NCBI GenBank assembly: GCA_007258455.2
Contig: VDFB02139442.1
Location: forward strand, 1-64,000
Source: Sequoia sempervirens
Lineage: Eukaryota; Streptophyta; Pinopsida; Cupressales; Cupressaceae
DNA length: 64,000 nucleotides
Reading direction: 5' to 3'
In this document: positions 10,081-23,330 of the stretch, one piece after another
Layout of the letters: the number at the start of each line of letters is the position of its first letter
How positions within the stretch are numbered: the first letter of the stretch is position 1
Made by a program: the position numbers and the translations under genes
The notes under the pieces: model-generated
What the model was told of the DNA's origin: nothing
What the model saw: only the letters and a program-made list of their open reading frames with translations
Database searches by the model: none

Positions 10081-11878
10081 TGCCTATCTAGCATTCTTGA
10101 CTTCAAATTTGATGATAACAAATCTGATGCAATGACAGGGGTTCAAAAACTCACTAACTTTCACAACTTGACAAATCTCAATCTATTCTTTCTTGTCCTT
10201 ACAAATAGGACTCATTTACCCTTCACAAAACTCTTGTTTCAAATTACCCAAATTGAGAATAAGGAAACAATCCTCTTGTAGATTCCACAAATGACATTAA
10301 ACAACATCAATTGGCTGACTCAACACCAATTTCTAACCTTGACAACTCAAATAAGAGAACTTTCAAAAGTAGACTATCCAAAATCAGCCTTTAGGCCCTT
10401 TAAGACCACATAAACCACCAACCACAAATTCCCAAGCCCATATCTCTTTACTAAAGCCTCAAACAAGTATAAAATAGCCTGCTCAAACACATCATACTAT
10501 TCCCCATTCTTTGTTCATAACATTTTGTCAAACACCTATCTCAACCTTCAATTCTTGACCCCAAAATAAGACTATCTCCAAATTGTCTTAACAGGACAGT
10601 CAAATAAACAATGGCTACAACTTATAAATTCACTAAAAAATAACTAAGAAGAGATCAAAACACTCATAAACAACCTTTAAAATCTTTAATACCTCAGAAG
10701 GACTCACTTTTTATAATCAAAGTTTTGAAAACTTCACTGTACATTGTCAATTCCATATTTTTCACATTTTTTCAGAACTAGGGCATCATACATTCTCAAT
10801 GGGTTTCCACTAATCTTAACACGACACTACTGTCCTTACTACCTACTAACAGTTCTATCTAACTTCCTTATCACTGATTACTATTTTTGACACTGTCACT
10901 GTAGATATCTCTATGACATGGTAAATCAAATACATTTGCCATGTCTCAGACCTTGTAGTCACCATTTATTTCTTCACTATACTGTGCTCATAACATGATT
11001 TGACACTGCTACCTACAGCTGTGTAGGGTCTTACACAGATGTTTGGCACTTTGAAGGAATCATTACACTCTAGATAGGGCTTTACAATGGATTTTATAGC
11101 CCTTTTCGTTGTCATATGTTACTTGAGAGCTATTCACTTACTCTTATGAACTGTCCCTCGCTCTTGATCATTGCAATCTATGAACTGTCCACCAGAAGGT
11201 TATGCAACACTGTCACACATTTGATGACCTTGGTCTTCACTAGCTCTTATTCTTGTCATTTATTCAATAGTATCTAACATTGCCCTTTTTACTTGCTACA
11301 GTTCACTGTATCAGTTCATCACACAAACCCTTAAGATTTAGTCCAAGACCCCCCTTAACACAAACCCCAGGGTCTATTCATAGGCTGCCACTATTTGGTA
11401 ATCATAGCAGTCTTTTAGAGGTTCTCAATGATTAGAGGTTGTATGAGACTTCTATCTTTGCTTTGTAAGAATAGTCAAAATGATTTTGAATTTTTCCTAG
11501 TTCAAGGTTCTGGCTACCCAGCTGTAGAATTCTCTTTAAATGATCAATCTTCATCTGCACAAAAAACTACTTAATAACATCCACACTAAGTTTTTCAACA
11601 ATAGCAAAGTCCAAAAATGGCATCATCCTTGTCAAGTTTCCAATTTTCATAATTTGATATACCTGAGACACTTGATGTAACATCCTCAATATTATTAGTC
11701 TTTTCAATGAAAGAATATATTATTCCATTTGCACTTCTAAAACAGGAGAGCTGATGACAATTTGTCGCTAAGATTTGTAAGCTTCCTAGAAAGACCGAGC
11801 CTTAGATCTTTTAACTCCTCTCCTTCTCATTCTCAATTTCCAAATCAAGGAGCTCCATGCTTGTGATCATAGGGTTTG

Positions 11879-11960
11879 ACAGAAATAACAGTTGGCAGTA
11901 CAGGTAATAGAAATAGTTGGCAGTACAGTTGACAGAAATAACAGTTGGCAGTATAGGCAA
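11879..11960. repeat. Short tandem repeat around AACAGTTGGCAGTA
   Basis: The phrase AGAAATAACAGTTGGCAGTA(C/T)AGG occurs two to three times with small changes; a middle copy lacks a few bases. Confidence 0.6.
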
Positions 11961-13676
11961 CATATGAACAATATTCTCTAATGTTGCTTAGTTTTGAGTC
12001 TTGATGTAAGTCTGCCTCTTCGATGTGACAATAGAGGCATTTTATCTATCTGTGAGTTTGGTATTTCCAAGAAGTGTAGGCAATCTTTCTTTTGTATTTT
12101 CACGCATACTAATCATTCACAAACCAGCTAAGTGTACTAATTTAGATTTATTTTGTTTAACAGTCCAATCTACTGCATAACCCGTTAATATATTTGTAGT
12201 CTACTATTTAATCTCTGACTGAGTGTTCTGTGAGGAATTGATAAACTTGTTGACCTGCTTGCCTTCAGGTGTCAAATATTCTTTCAAATTTCCATTAACC
12301 CCAATCTATTGACATCTTGCTTCTATCTTTGTTCTATTTTATTGGTCAGTTGCTTCCTGTAGTATTTTGAATTAGTGAATTTGGTTTTGTCAACTTCATT
12401 ACATTTCTTTATACTTGATTATGTTGTCCAGTAAAACATGGAAAGTTTTAATTTGGAGTTTATATTTTCATTTTAGTTCCATGCTGATTGTATTCTGGAA
12501 TCTTGTTAGGAATGAGCCTGCCTCTCCTGTGCTTACACAAAAAAAAAGGAAAAGAAAGGACATTAAAAAGGCACCAAATGTTGAGGATATCCCAAAGAAG
12601 CTAAAGATGGGCACTATTCGAATAAAAGCAGCTGCAAGAACTGCACCTTGGGTGGGAATGAATGTAAAGAATTTTGGTCAGGATAGAACTTGTCTTTTTG
12701 TTAATGAATATTCAGATGACAAAGCAAGCAAAAAGCAAGAATTAAAGTCTGCAAGCACTAGTCGTGAATCCAGTTTGTTATGAGCAAGACTCAAAGAAGC
12801 TTCCAGTAAAGTAGAGCCATCTGTCCAACATTTGAAGGCATGTGATAAGAATGGGGGAATTCTAAATGGTTTTGTCACAGGATATAAAGATAGTTCAGTT
12901 AAGGGAGAAATTGTCATTGAACCTTCTGATGGGGACATCTTCAACTATTCAACCAAGTATACTACTCCAAGAGCTGATTGCCAGGTAAGAGAATCTGGGA
13001 AGGGTGTAAATGATGTGTCAAGTGTTGATAAACCCATATCCATAGAGAGACCTGGAGAAGACATTTTTCCAGGGATCTGAATGCTGTTGGAAACAAGCTA
13101 TCTGTCCCCAAATCTGTAAGTTATGTTGTTCGTTGAAGCTTCTTCCTATGAGCTATTCTTAGAATATTGCTTGAATGGATAAATTTTAATTGACAAAATA
13201 TTGCAAAATTTGAATTGTTTCTACTACAAGTGTCCAATGCATGGGCCTTTTATAAGGTAGCAGCATTCTTATAAATTCTCGCTAATTGTAACCTTTTATA
13301 GAAATCATCACCATTGGTTCCCAAGGAAGCTATTCTTGCAAGACCTAAATGCACTATATTGGATAAAGCTTTTCAAGATTTGGAAAAGGGAGTTGTAGAA
13401 TGTATGTCTTTGAGTTTTGTGTTTATACTTGATACTTCTTTCTGAGCTTCAACAAACTATTATTTTTCTTGCAAATTGAATTCTATAATTCCCCTGCTTC
13501 TATCACTAACAGTATGCCCTCCCACTACTGATGCTTGAGAATCGGAGTAATCATTCCAAGCAGTTAAAAAGCGATTGCCTCATGAGGTCAAGCAGAAGCT
13601 TGGAAAAGTAGCTAGGTTGGCGGTATGCATTTTAAAGATTTCAAGCTAAAATATATATTTGCACTGTTCTTATAAT

Positions 13677-13975
13677 TATCAATGCAAGAATGTTTGGTAA
13701 AATATTAATTGATAGTATTCATAGGATATTATTATTCAAGGAAATCAACTATTGTAGGAAATACCATAAATTTATTAGATGCTTTGTGTAAAAAAATATA
13801 TTCATACTTTTTTTATAATCATCAATTCTGGTGTTTATATATGCAAGAATGTTTGGTGGAATATTAATTGATAGAACTTTGTCAGATACTATTATTTAAG
13901 GAAGAAAACTGCTATGGGAATTCCATAAAGTTATTAAATGTTTTATTATCCTTTCTCTAAAAGTATTCTCATAAT
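13677..13975. repeat. Tandem duplication (about 161 bp) in a ubinuclein intron
   Basis: ATGCAAGAATGTTTGGTRRAATATTAATTGATAG (13,681 and 13,842) starts two diverged copies that also share ATACYATTATT and AAATTYCATAAAKTTATTA blocks. Confidence 0.65.
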
Positions 13976-14190
13976 TACATGCAAATTTGTGTTCAAATTC
14001 TAGATCATATCAAGTTCATCCCAGATTTGGGGAATGAATCCCTGTGCTTTTGATATAAGTAATCAATGAATGGAAAATGTCTAATCTTTACTTCTTTGAG
14101 TTGCAGGAAAAATAAGGAAAAATATCATATGAAATAATTGGTCGTCTCATGGGCATTTTGGGCCATGTGATGCGGCTAAAAACATTGAAG

Positions 14191-16116
14191 GTGGGGATAG
14201 ACCCTCTCTGTTTTTGATACTTAGAATCATTTTATTTGTTTATTGAGGTTAAGGCTCCAACTTTATACTAGATGTTAACAAGAGAATATACAGGGAAAAG
14301 CTATGCACCCGGTACCACTCAGATTGTACACATTCAAAAAGCTTAGAAATATGTTACATGTTCAAGATAATGAGATGGCTATTAAGATGGCTGTCAAAAA
14401 TTTATAGTCATCTGACTCTATTACACTGTGATCCCATGGCATGCACACCTTAATTACATGTAATTAAATATTGATTTATGTATGGAGGTTTTTGTGTACT
14501 ATCCAAACATGGGTCATAACTCGTAAGTACATGAATTACAAATAAGTTTATTTATTTTTAAGATCAACAAATTTCTAAGATATACATAAGTACAAGAATT
14601 ACATCTTTCTGCATAATTTGAGTGATGTGATTCTATGCACCATTTACTTTAGAGGAAGTAATAAAGTTGTGCATCTTCCTTAGCTCAAACATATTATCTT
14701 TGATTGTCAACACACTTATAGCTATATACTTCTACAACCACATCCACTTCCTCCTGTACTAGAAGGTTGTAATAGCTCAAATTTGTAAAGGCTCTATACT
14801 ACAGACACATAATGCTTCTTGTTTCCAGCTTCTGTTTAGATCTTTTTTTTTCACCATTTCCTTGTTTCCTTAACATGTATTTGCCATGGCTATCTACAAT
14901 TGTGCTGAGATCATATCACTAAGTTTATCTGTTTTGTCATAGATCTCCTCTACTGATCTTTCTATTGTTTTATCACTTTTAGCATCTAGTCACTTTTTCA
15001 CCTTGTGTTCTTTTTAATCCTAGTACTTCACTTATGTGATTGGGTGTACTTTCAAGTCCCATTGACATACTTTGGCCATAGTGGACTTAATGTGTTTTCT
15101 TTCTTTCTTTCTATTAAGATCAATTAAACAAGAAAATATTTTTCTTTTCCCTTTCTCTGTTTAGCTATCATATTATCCCAACCGCTCAAAAACTAAACTG
15201 TATGTGAAAATTTGCTTCCCAACATAGGGTCCTTGCCTGTCTACCCAAGGCTATGGCAATAAGCTGTAGTGCTATTCCAGTAGCTCTCTTGTTGTTCCAT
15301 ACTACAACTTGTAAGGTGATAGCCATTTAGCTTCAATAGAAAATTTTAGCTCTTAATAGTTAATACTTGATAAAAAAGTATCGATCTTGTAACCATTGTG
15401 AAGTGATTGGACCAAATAGTGCTGTGAACTTCTTACACGTGTTAGAGGATTTAGAATACAAAAAGCAAGTTTACTGTAGGAAACGTTTGTTCTTGGAAGA
15501 ATCCTAGAGTTGGGTAGATTTATTAGATGCGCAGTATATCTGCATCATTTCTCTGCTTGTCTTTCCATGTTGGATCAATTTTTCAAAGACCCATTTTCCA
15601 TATCTCCTACCCATTCCACCATGGATAAGTCATTTAATTGTCCATTTTTCTGGGAGGAGATTACAACTGTCTACTTTCCAACCATTTTTTTTCTTTTGCA
15701 TTCTACCAGGAACATACAAGCAAGTTTACTGTAGGAAACGTTTGTTCTTGGAAGAATCCTAGAGTTGGGTAGATTTATTAGATGCGCAGTATATCTGCAT
15801 CATTTCTCTGCTTGTCTTTCCATGTCGGATCAATTTTTCAAAGACCCACTTTCCATATCTCCTACCCATTCCACCATTTAATTGTCCATTTTTCTGGGAG
15901 GAGATTACAAACTGTCTACTTTCCAACCTTTTTTTTTCTTTTGCATTCTACCAGGAACATACACAACTCAACCATGTAATTTTCAGACCAAAGGACTTTA
16001 TTAGTTGAAAGGTAAACCTTTACCGAAGCCTTCCTCCACACAAATCTGAGGATAGTTTTGCTAGTAATCTTCAATATTAGATCTCCAAGACATGGAGGAC
16101 CTTCTCTATGGAGCTC
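14191..16116. other. Start of the giant ubinuclein intron, no gene
   Basis: Non-coding, AT-rich, no recognised element apart from the 255-bp tandem duplication at 15,464-15,963. Confidence 0.4.
15464..15963. repeat. Tandem duplication, about 255 bp x2
   Basis: 15,464-15,718 and 15,719-15,963 are nearly identical. The second copy lacks about 12 bp (GATAAGTCATTT area) and has a few substitutions. The open frames seen in each copy are by-products of the same non-coding sequence. Confidence 0.9.
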
Positions 16117-17489
16117 TCAACTGTAACGCTCGAGAGATGATGTTAAAATAACCACATCATTTTCCAAAACTCATTACATTCCAAGTATAGTAAAAGTAAA
16201 AGATACATATATCAAGATCCTTCCATAAATGCTAAAAAGGTAAATTCAGAATAAATTTCATTCCATGTATGCAAAAGAAATAAATTTAATTAACAACAAG
16301 GATCATTGCAATAATACATATATGAATGCCATTTGCATATCAATGAGTTTCCATAAATTCATTCAAGTTTCAATTGCATCATTAACTTTCAATCAATATA
16401 TCTATTTCAATGTTACATCAAAACTTTCATTCCAATACATCTATTTCAATGTTACAATACTGAATTTCAAAAGAGTTACATTTACAAGTGGGCTTTACAA
16501 GCCATCTAGATTAATACATGAATACATTTATAGCACATAAATCTCTGAACCTCAACCACCATGACACCACTAGTCTTCTTGCAAGCTGGGGCCAAGAGTG
16601 TGATTAAGGCGCTTTTTCCGCCCAACCACGAAGTACAAGACTTCCCCGGGTTCCTTCCTAACTCGAAGTAATCCCTGGCCCTTCATGAGGAGCCTAGCAA
16701 TCTGAAACAACAACGCAGGAGGGAACTCTAGATGCAAGCCTGATGCTTATATGCATTCCTAACATGAGAATCACATATTTCTTGCAAACAGGAGGTGGCA
16801 GAGACCTATATTCATTTAGTTCTAGGCTTTTAATTCCATCTATTTCAATGGTGCAAGTGCTTGGCCAAGCATAAATAAAACAAATGATAGTTTTAGAAAA
16901 GGTAAAACTACCGTCTCTGTGGGTCCACCTTCGACATCTTGTCCTGGGAGTTTCTCAAAATATAGTAAATAATGCATCTTCCATCTAAATTCACATTCAC
17001 ATTTCTAATTTTCCAATGCTCACACAAAGAGTATCAAAATAGCTTTTCATGCATACACTCAATATGAGAAATGTATTTAAAGTTACTAATTTAAAAAAAA
17101 ACCAATCCAAGTTTTGTTTTCTAAAAGAGCTTGATCAATGTAAATAGACTTAATAGATTTAGAAAAAGAAATCTACTCTTTTCAGATAATTCACTAGTTT
17201 TAAGTGTGTTTTCAATAGTCTACATTTGTTATAAAGTTTCATCTTCATCTTTTAACATAGCCTTATGAGTATTTCACTAAGTTCATAAATGAAATATGGT
17301 GACTCACACAATGCATCAATATTCAGAAATAAACAGTTTGAGAAAAGAAAAACAATGTAAATTTCCAGATTACACATAAATACAAGTTTGCTAGTGTACA
17401 CAGTTGTTTATGTGAATATATTCTGCTTCTTTTCTAAATTTTAACTTTTAGACATTGAAGTTCACCATACAAATCTGTAAATATATTTA

Positions 17490-18260
17490 TTATGTATGTA
17501 TATATATATATATATATATAAATATTTATAATATATACATATATATATATAAATACATAGTAGACTTATAGCTGAAAGTATACACTGAGCTGCGTTTTTT
17601 TTCTGTTTAATACCATGGATAGAAAGTAATGTTTTTTGTAGCAATCTATAATATTTATGCCAGAGTATATGTATATATATATATATCTGTGTATGTATAT
17701 ATATAAATGTGCAATTATTCTTATATTAGAAAGATTTCAAACAGATTTACATGATGCATATACTATAATGCTGCATTTTTCTATTGAAACAGAGATACAT
17801 ATGTCAGTGTGTGTATATATATATATAGAGATATATATTTTTGTGTTTATATATATATATATATATTTACAAATTTGAAGAGATAGCGCTACGCCCAATC
17901 TTTATCCATTACAGAGTTTATAAATTGAAAGATAACAAAGGAAAAATAGTCCATGTGAGTGGTTGAGGCTGACGCCTCTCCCAAAGGGGAGGGGGCACTC
18001 CCTATGAGGGGGTAGCGCCTCCTCCACAAGCCGTGGCCTATGGAGGGTGATGTCCCTCCACAGCGTAGCCCCTTCCTCTATGGGAGGGGGTAGGGGTTAA
18101 TCCCCACACTTCTTGCATAAAATAAACAAATAAAGACTTCAAAAATTTGCATATATAGCCGACTGTTCAACAGTTCTAGAAAATTAAATAACTGTGTATA
18201 TATATTATATATTATATATATATATGATATGCACACAGAAAATAGCGGGTGTGTATATAT
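17490..18260. repeat. Cluster of (TA)n microsatellites
   Basis: Repeated ATATAT tracts at about 17,496-17,550, 17,668-17,706, 17,810-17,868 and 18,195-18,270, producing spurious Tyr/Ile-rich open frames on both strands. Confidence 0.9.
17955..18110. other. GC-rich patch with potential stem-loops
   Basis: In an otherwise AT-rich LTR this 150-bp stretch has GAGGCTGACGCCTC (inverted repeat), CTCCC...GGGGAGGGGG and repeated GAGGG/CCCTC words that could pair. No ORF or RNA gene is recognised. Confidence 0.5.
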
Positions 18261-19540
18261 ATATATATTTATTCATAATTTTAGTATAAAAGATTTAGCA
18301 TTCAAAAACGAAATCTATGAACCACAGTAGCATAGGGAGAAAAGCCCCAATCTGGAAGAGGTAAAATTATGCAAATTCTTTCAATGCACACAAAAAGAAT
18401 GGAACATTTTCTTAGATTTTCACAATTTTTGCATACAATTCAAACACTTGGCATTCAAATTCCTCAGTAGTATTTTCAAATTTCAAGCAAGATTTGTGGA
18501 AAAAGAATGGAAAACCTGGATATTACGCTTCCAGCTAGAGATGCTCTTCAGACAACTTCTTCCCTTTGCCCCTTTTCAATCTGGTATTTCTGAGGAAGCT
18601 TCTTCCCTTTCCTTCTTTCCAGTTGTTTTTCTAGCTCTTTAATTTCCTACTATCTTCCAAAGAATAATTCTCAATACACTATTTTGAAAGATTTAGCATT
18701 TTCTTGGCAACCATTAAAGCAAAAATTGCAGAGTCTCATTTCAAGAATGATTTCAAGAACCACTGCCTCTCTTGGGCATTCTTTTCCTTTTAATAATATT
18801 TTCCTTTTCCATTTTTCACCCTAATCTTGAAATGGATTTTAAAAATAAGAATAATATTTATTTTAATTGCATGTAAATCCCATTTTGAAAATATTTACCC
18901 AATAATAAAAATAAATATCTTCTTACTATTAGGTAAATTATTAACTCAAAGATTAACACAAATTAAAAGAAGAATAGAATGCATAAGCATTTAAATCAAA
19001 ATCTATAATTAACTTTAATTAAAACTTAATCCTTTATTTTATCATGCTTTCATTTCATCGTTTATTTAATTTACTAATTGTTATTTAATTTGCAAATAAT
19101 TCAAAATAAACACACTAAAATTAGACATTCCTAAATACAATCTATATGAATCTAAGTGCTCATATGTGTGATCGAGAGGTATTCCTGCTTTGTCCTGTCA
19201 AGAAGCTAACCTTCTCTCCTTAATCACACCCTTGGTCTTCGACCTCCTGCAACCCAAGCGCACTCCGGCACACAACAATAACTGAATTAGTATCACATAA
19301 AGATATAAATCAAGCAATATAATATATGAATTCAAATATTTCTACTCTATTTTGCTTCATTTTCAAAGTAAAACATATTCAATACTATTCAACTTTTCAT
19401 AATTTAAATAAACACTTTCATTTATCTCCACACCAAAACACCATCATATTAATTATTATTCTACCAGGCACATCAAAACATGTAACAAAACCACACAAAG
19501 CCAAAAGCAACCTACATTAGGGCTGAGACGTGACAACAAC

Positions 19541-22500
19541 ATTTTTAGGGCTCATCTCCTTAAAAACATAGGGTAAGTTTTGGGTAGGCTAACTGATATG
19601 GGGGCAAATGAAAAACAAAATTACATTAATGTCCTCAAATGACAAAAGTAGGTAACTAGGACTCTTAAATTACATTTAGTTACATCAGACATTTTTAAGG
19701 TAAATACTTAAAGGGATCCGAGGATCTGATAAGTAGCTAAATGGTAAGCACTAAAGCAATGAAAAAAAAACATTGGATTAGAGAAGAAAAGGTTCATTGC
19801 AAGGATATTGACAACCATTCAAATGAAAAGTATCTGTAATGACTTGGCTTGTAGCAACAAAATTGTTGATTGTATGGTCCCTACACTCTTATTAGTAATT
19901 GTTCATGGGGCTTCAAGGGACACTGTCTCTAGATCACCAGTTTTTGACATGGAGTTTTATAGTCAACTGATGGCTAGTGACAATATTTGGTCTTATATGC
20001 AAACCCACACCTCGAAATTATCAAATATCAACACATCCCTTGATAGATGCAGCTTTACTTATACCATAAACTCCAACGGTCAGCCATATGGCCAGTCATG
20101 TGGCATTTACTTTTGTTAGCAAGCCTGCACCTTGAAAAATCAAATATCAACACATTGTTGAGCGAATACGACTTTCATTTTATGATTGAAGTAAAGTTGG
20201 CCTTGAATCCCCTAGTACAAGTTTCACTGTTGGTTGAGAATTAAGTTTTGTATGAACACATTTATTAATATGGTGAACGAACAAGCAAATTCTTCCCTAA
20301 CTTGTTGGGTGAGTCAATGACAAATGGAACACAACATAATCTATTGTGTTTTGACTGGTGCAAATCAAATTATTTCCCATGAACAATTTTCATATAGAGA
20401 AAGCAAGTGGAGCATCCCAAGCAAATCAACCAGGATCAAAGATAAATTTATGGAATGAAATTGTAGTTATGGATCATGGAATTTGGTGATACATGTCATG
20501 CCACCTTATTCAACATACTTTCCAGTAACTTTTCCTTAACTCATGATGCCTCCAAGTTTAAGAAAAATATTCATGAGAAAGAAAATATATTCATCCCTCT
20601 AATATGTATTTTGCATAATGACTCAAAAGAGTGATGTCGGTGTTGATTGTGGATCTCTATGAAGCAGAAATAGTCGTGTTTACCTTTGGTTAGATGAAAA
20701 TTTGGGTTAGCACATTCACTTGTGTGCTCTGAGTTGTTGATCTTGATTTGTAGCTTATGGTGCAGGAGCACCTTGGCAAAATTAGGCCTCTATGAAGCAA
20801 TTTTTGAAATTTGATTCAATATTATTGTTCCTACCTTGTAATCATGTTATTAGAGTCATTTTTCATATATTTGAGGTCATTATAAGGTCATTTGATCCAA
20901 AAAGTGGAAAAAATCTGAAAAAATGCAAAAGTTGTTACAAATTGCAAAAAATGTAAAGATGTAAAAGTGCAACAAGGAAGTTGAAAGGTCAATTTGTTGT
21001 GGGTCATTCTAAAACAGTTAGAAACTGAGGGGTCATCTTGTATTTCCTTTAAGAAGGATTTTGTAACCATTGTATACTTGTGGGTGGTTGAATCTTAAAG
21101 ATTGAATAAAGAAGAACCCTAATTTTATGCATTTTCTACAGAATTTCACTGTTATAGGCTTATGTACAAAATTTTACGGGCTAGAATTGATGGAAAATTG
21201 TTTGTAAGTGGTAGAGAAATCAATAACCTTCCACCCATTTCTTGTTTCATGCAGATTGGTGGTGTTTTGAATGAGTTATTGTACTTTTTGTGAAAACAGA
21301 TAAAACCCTGTTTTAGGGTAACCAGAGGCTTAAAAAAAACTATGTTTCTCCCTCTTTGACCAGTGGAATATTCTAATTTTTTGTGGGATTGTTTTTAAAT
21401 GCATGTTCTTCCATATTTTAATGGGTTTGGATCAAAAAAACAAAGTTGGGGTGATGGATGTTTGAATTCTTGAATACATTTCTGTGTTACAGTCTAATAA
21501 AAATAGAGATTCAAAGAATAGAATCTAGGGTTTGCAAATATATATATGGGAATGAATTTGTGTTGAATTATTAGGCTTGTACAAGTTAATTATCACTTGT
21601 TTGAAGCATTGGAACAATGAATTTGCATTTGGAGGTTAGACATCCAATAAGCCCTATATGTAGGGAGACCTAATAAGGCCTAAAGAACAATGTTAACAGT
21701 CATATTAGAATCTGTTTCTCCAAAGAATTTTATGATGAATTTTAAATATGTTTTAAAACACTAAAAAAAGGTATCCAAAGCATGGATTACAGTCTGAAGA
21801 TAAAGTTTCCATGATAAGATATTTCTGACCGTATATAGGTGGAGTACTACAAGCATCAAAGTCAGTTTGTGTAGAAAGTACCATCAGGAAAGAGAGAGAG
21901 AGTTTGTGAGGTATAAGGAAAAAGTTTAATCATGTTAATTCAAGCCTAATAAGGGTGTCTCAAGTCTGGAGTTGACAGGTTGTGACTAGTAGTCCAAACT
22001 TTGCATTTGTAAGCCAAGTGTTATTATGGTTCATTGAAGGACAATCATAATGAATTGACAAAAATTGAAGAGGCAAACTTTGTGTTTGTTGTTTTGGGTT
22101 GAATTAAGGGTGTTTTGAAGATCTTGAATGAATTTGGAACTCCTACTTTGAATGTTTGAGTCGAATAGTGATTTAGAGGGAAATATAGTTGAATAAGTGT
22201 GTCAAGGTGTTGATTTCTTCCTTTGTCTCTGCATCAATTTACCTATGGCCACAACAATAGAAAGCAAGACATGGAAGAATTGAATGAATGTGAACATTTG
22301 CATGCCCAAAAGTCTAGGGTTGCACGTGCTTATCCAAGAAAAATGGAGGAAACTCTTTGCCAAAATATAATAAGATATCTCATATTCTCATTTTAATTTG
22401 ATAATAGAATAAATGCATATAGGGGTAAACCGTGATTTATGAAAAAATGAGTATCTTCCCTCAAAAGCTACTCATAGAACACATGAACTAGATACAATGA

Positions 22501-22734
22501 ACCTACCTATTTGTGACTTATAGAATGATTCATATTTGAGGGTCTCCACCACATCAGAATGGCTTAATATTTACTGTAATAGAACTAACACCTTCAACAA
22601 AATATGAGTTTAAGTACAAAATATCCTATGTACATGGATATATTATTCAAATGTTGCATGTAGGTATGTAACATGTTCTATCACTTGGAAATATTTTTCC
22701 CAAAAATCTAAGTATTGATCTGAAGCTCTCGTGC
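19541..22734. other. Intron interval without recognised gene
   Basis: No coding region I can support. Two similar phrases (about 20,006-20,040 and 20,122-20,156, sharing AAATATCAACACAT) suggest a small old duplication. Open frames of 60-100 codons on both strands lack motifs. Confidence 0.35.
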
Positions 22735-22863
22735 ATCTTTGTAATGTCCCCTTCTCATCAGTGATCTATTCTGACACTCATCAGCCTATTTCGGAAGCCC
22801 GTAGGCTCGCTTGAGGTAAAATTAGGGTTTCCAAGTTCGGAGGTTCTTTGGCATTTCAGAGAG

Positions 22864-22881
22864 TTTACTATTTATAGTAAA
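22864..22881. promoter_or_regulatory. LTR dyad TTTACTATTTATAGTAAA
   Basis: Eight-base arms around TT; repeated in the 3' LTR at 29,120-29,137 and in two other LTR families of the window. Confidence 0.5.
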
Positions 22882-23318
22882 TTCTAATTTTGGCAGTATG
22901 AAGTTTGTGTGCTTTTAGTACATCATTTTCAGTTGGAGCAATTATTTGAAATTCATGTTTGACTTCTAAAGGCTCTTTTATGATGAATAAAGGCATTAAG
23001 GTTATAATTTGCAGTTGACCCCTTGGCCTAGGAGAACAACTTAAGTTGTGGCCTAGGAGAACAACTTAAGTTGTGTTTAAAAGAGGGACTTGGAACGGGT
23101 ACGCCATCATAAAGGTGATTTAATTATTAATGAACATAAAAGCCTTGAGAAATGAATTGGATGCTTTTTTGAATAAGTTATTATTTAAAAATAAAGATTT
23201 TATGTTGCCTTGTAAAGTGGACATCTTTTTGTGAAGTTGGAAGGTTTCTGGAAATTTGAAGAGTCTCATGTGACCGTTGGCGTCCTTTCTTGAGGAATTG
23301 AAGAGTCTTCTACTCTTC

Positions 23319-23330
23319 TATAAAATGAAT
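23319..23330 (+). promoter_or_regulatory. Candidate TATA box of the Gypsy 5' LTR
   Basis: CTATAAAATGAA in the middle of the LTR, matched in the 3' LTR (about 29,549-29,560) and in the LTR-like region at 61,641. Probable transcription start about 30 bp downstream. Confidence 0.5.

Larger units (their letters stand above)
8690..12509. other. Long interval without recognised gene
   Basis: An open frame of 117 codons at 8,765-9,118 has Cys/Phe-rich composition and no motif I know; I treat it as unsupported. 9,240-10,080 carries spaced GCATGC-containing words (separate entry). 10,300-11,450 is CA/CT-rich with many CACTGT and ACTGTC words. 11,879-11,960 is a short tandem repeat. Nothing else is supportable. 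Confidence 0.35.
16122..19535. mobile_element. Candidate solo long LTR (3.4 kb)
   Basis: It starts TGTAACGCTCGAG and ends CTGAGACGTGACA, so its ends form the short inverted repeat TGT(A/C)ACG typical of plant LTRs. Flanks are TCAAC (16,117-16,121) and ACAAC (19,536-19,540), a 4-of-5 target duplication. No coding domain is visible. The interior has (TA)n tracts (17,490-18,260), a GC-rich patch (17,955-18,110) and an 18-bp inverted repeat (16,592-16,609 versus 19,218-19,235). It could also be a complete non-coding element and not a solo LTR. Confidence 0.5.

Noticed and set aside
17462..17878. Tyr/Ile-rich open frames on both strands
   Set aside because: Products of (TA)n microsatellites.
19808..20244. 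Open frames of 65-103 codons
   Set aside because: No motif; the overlapping frames fall in a small duplicated non-coding phrase.
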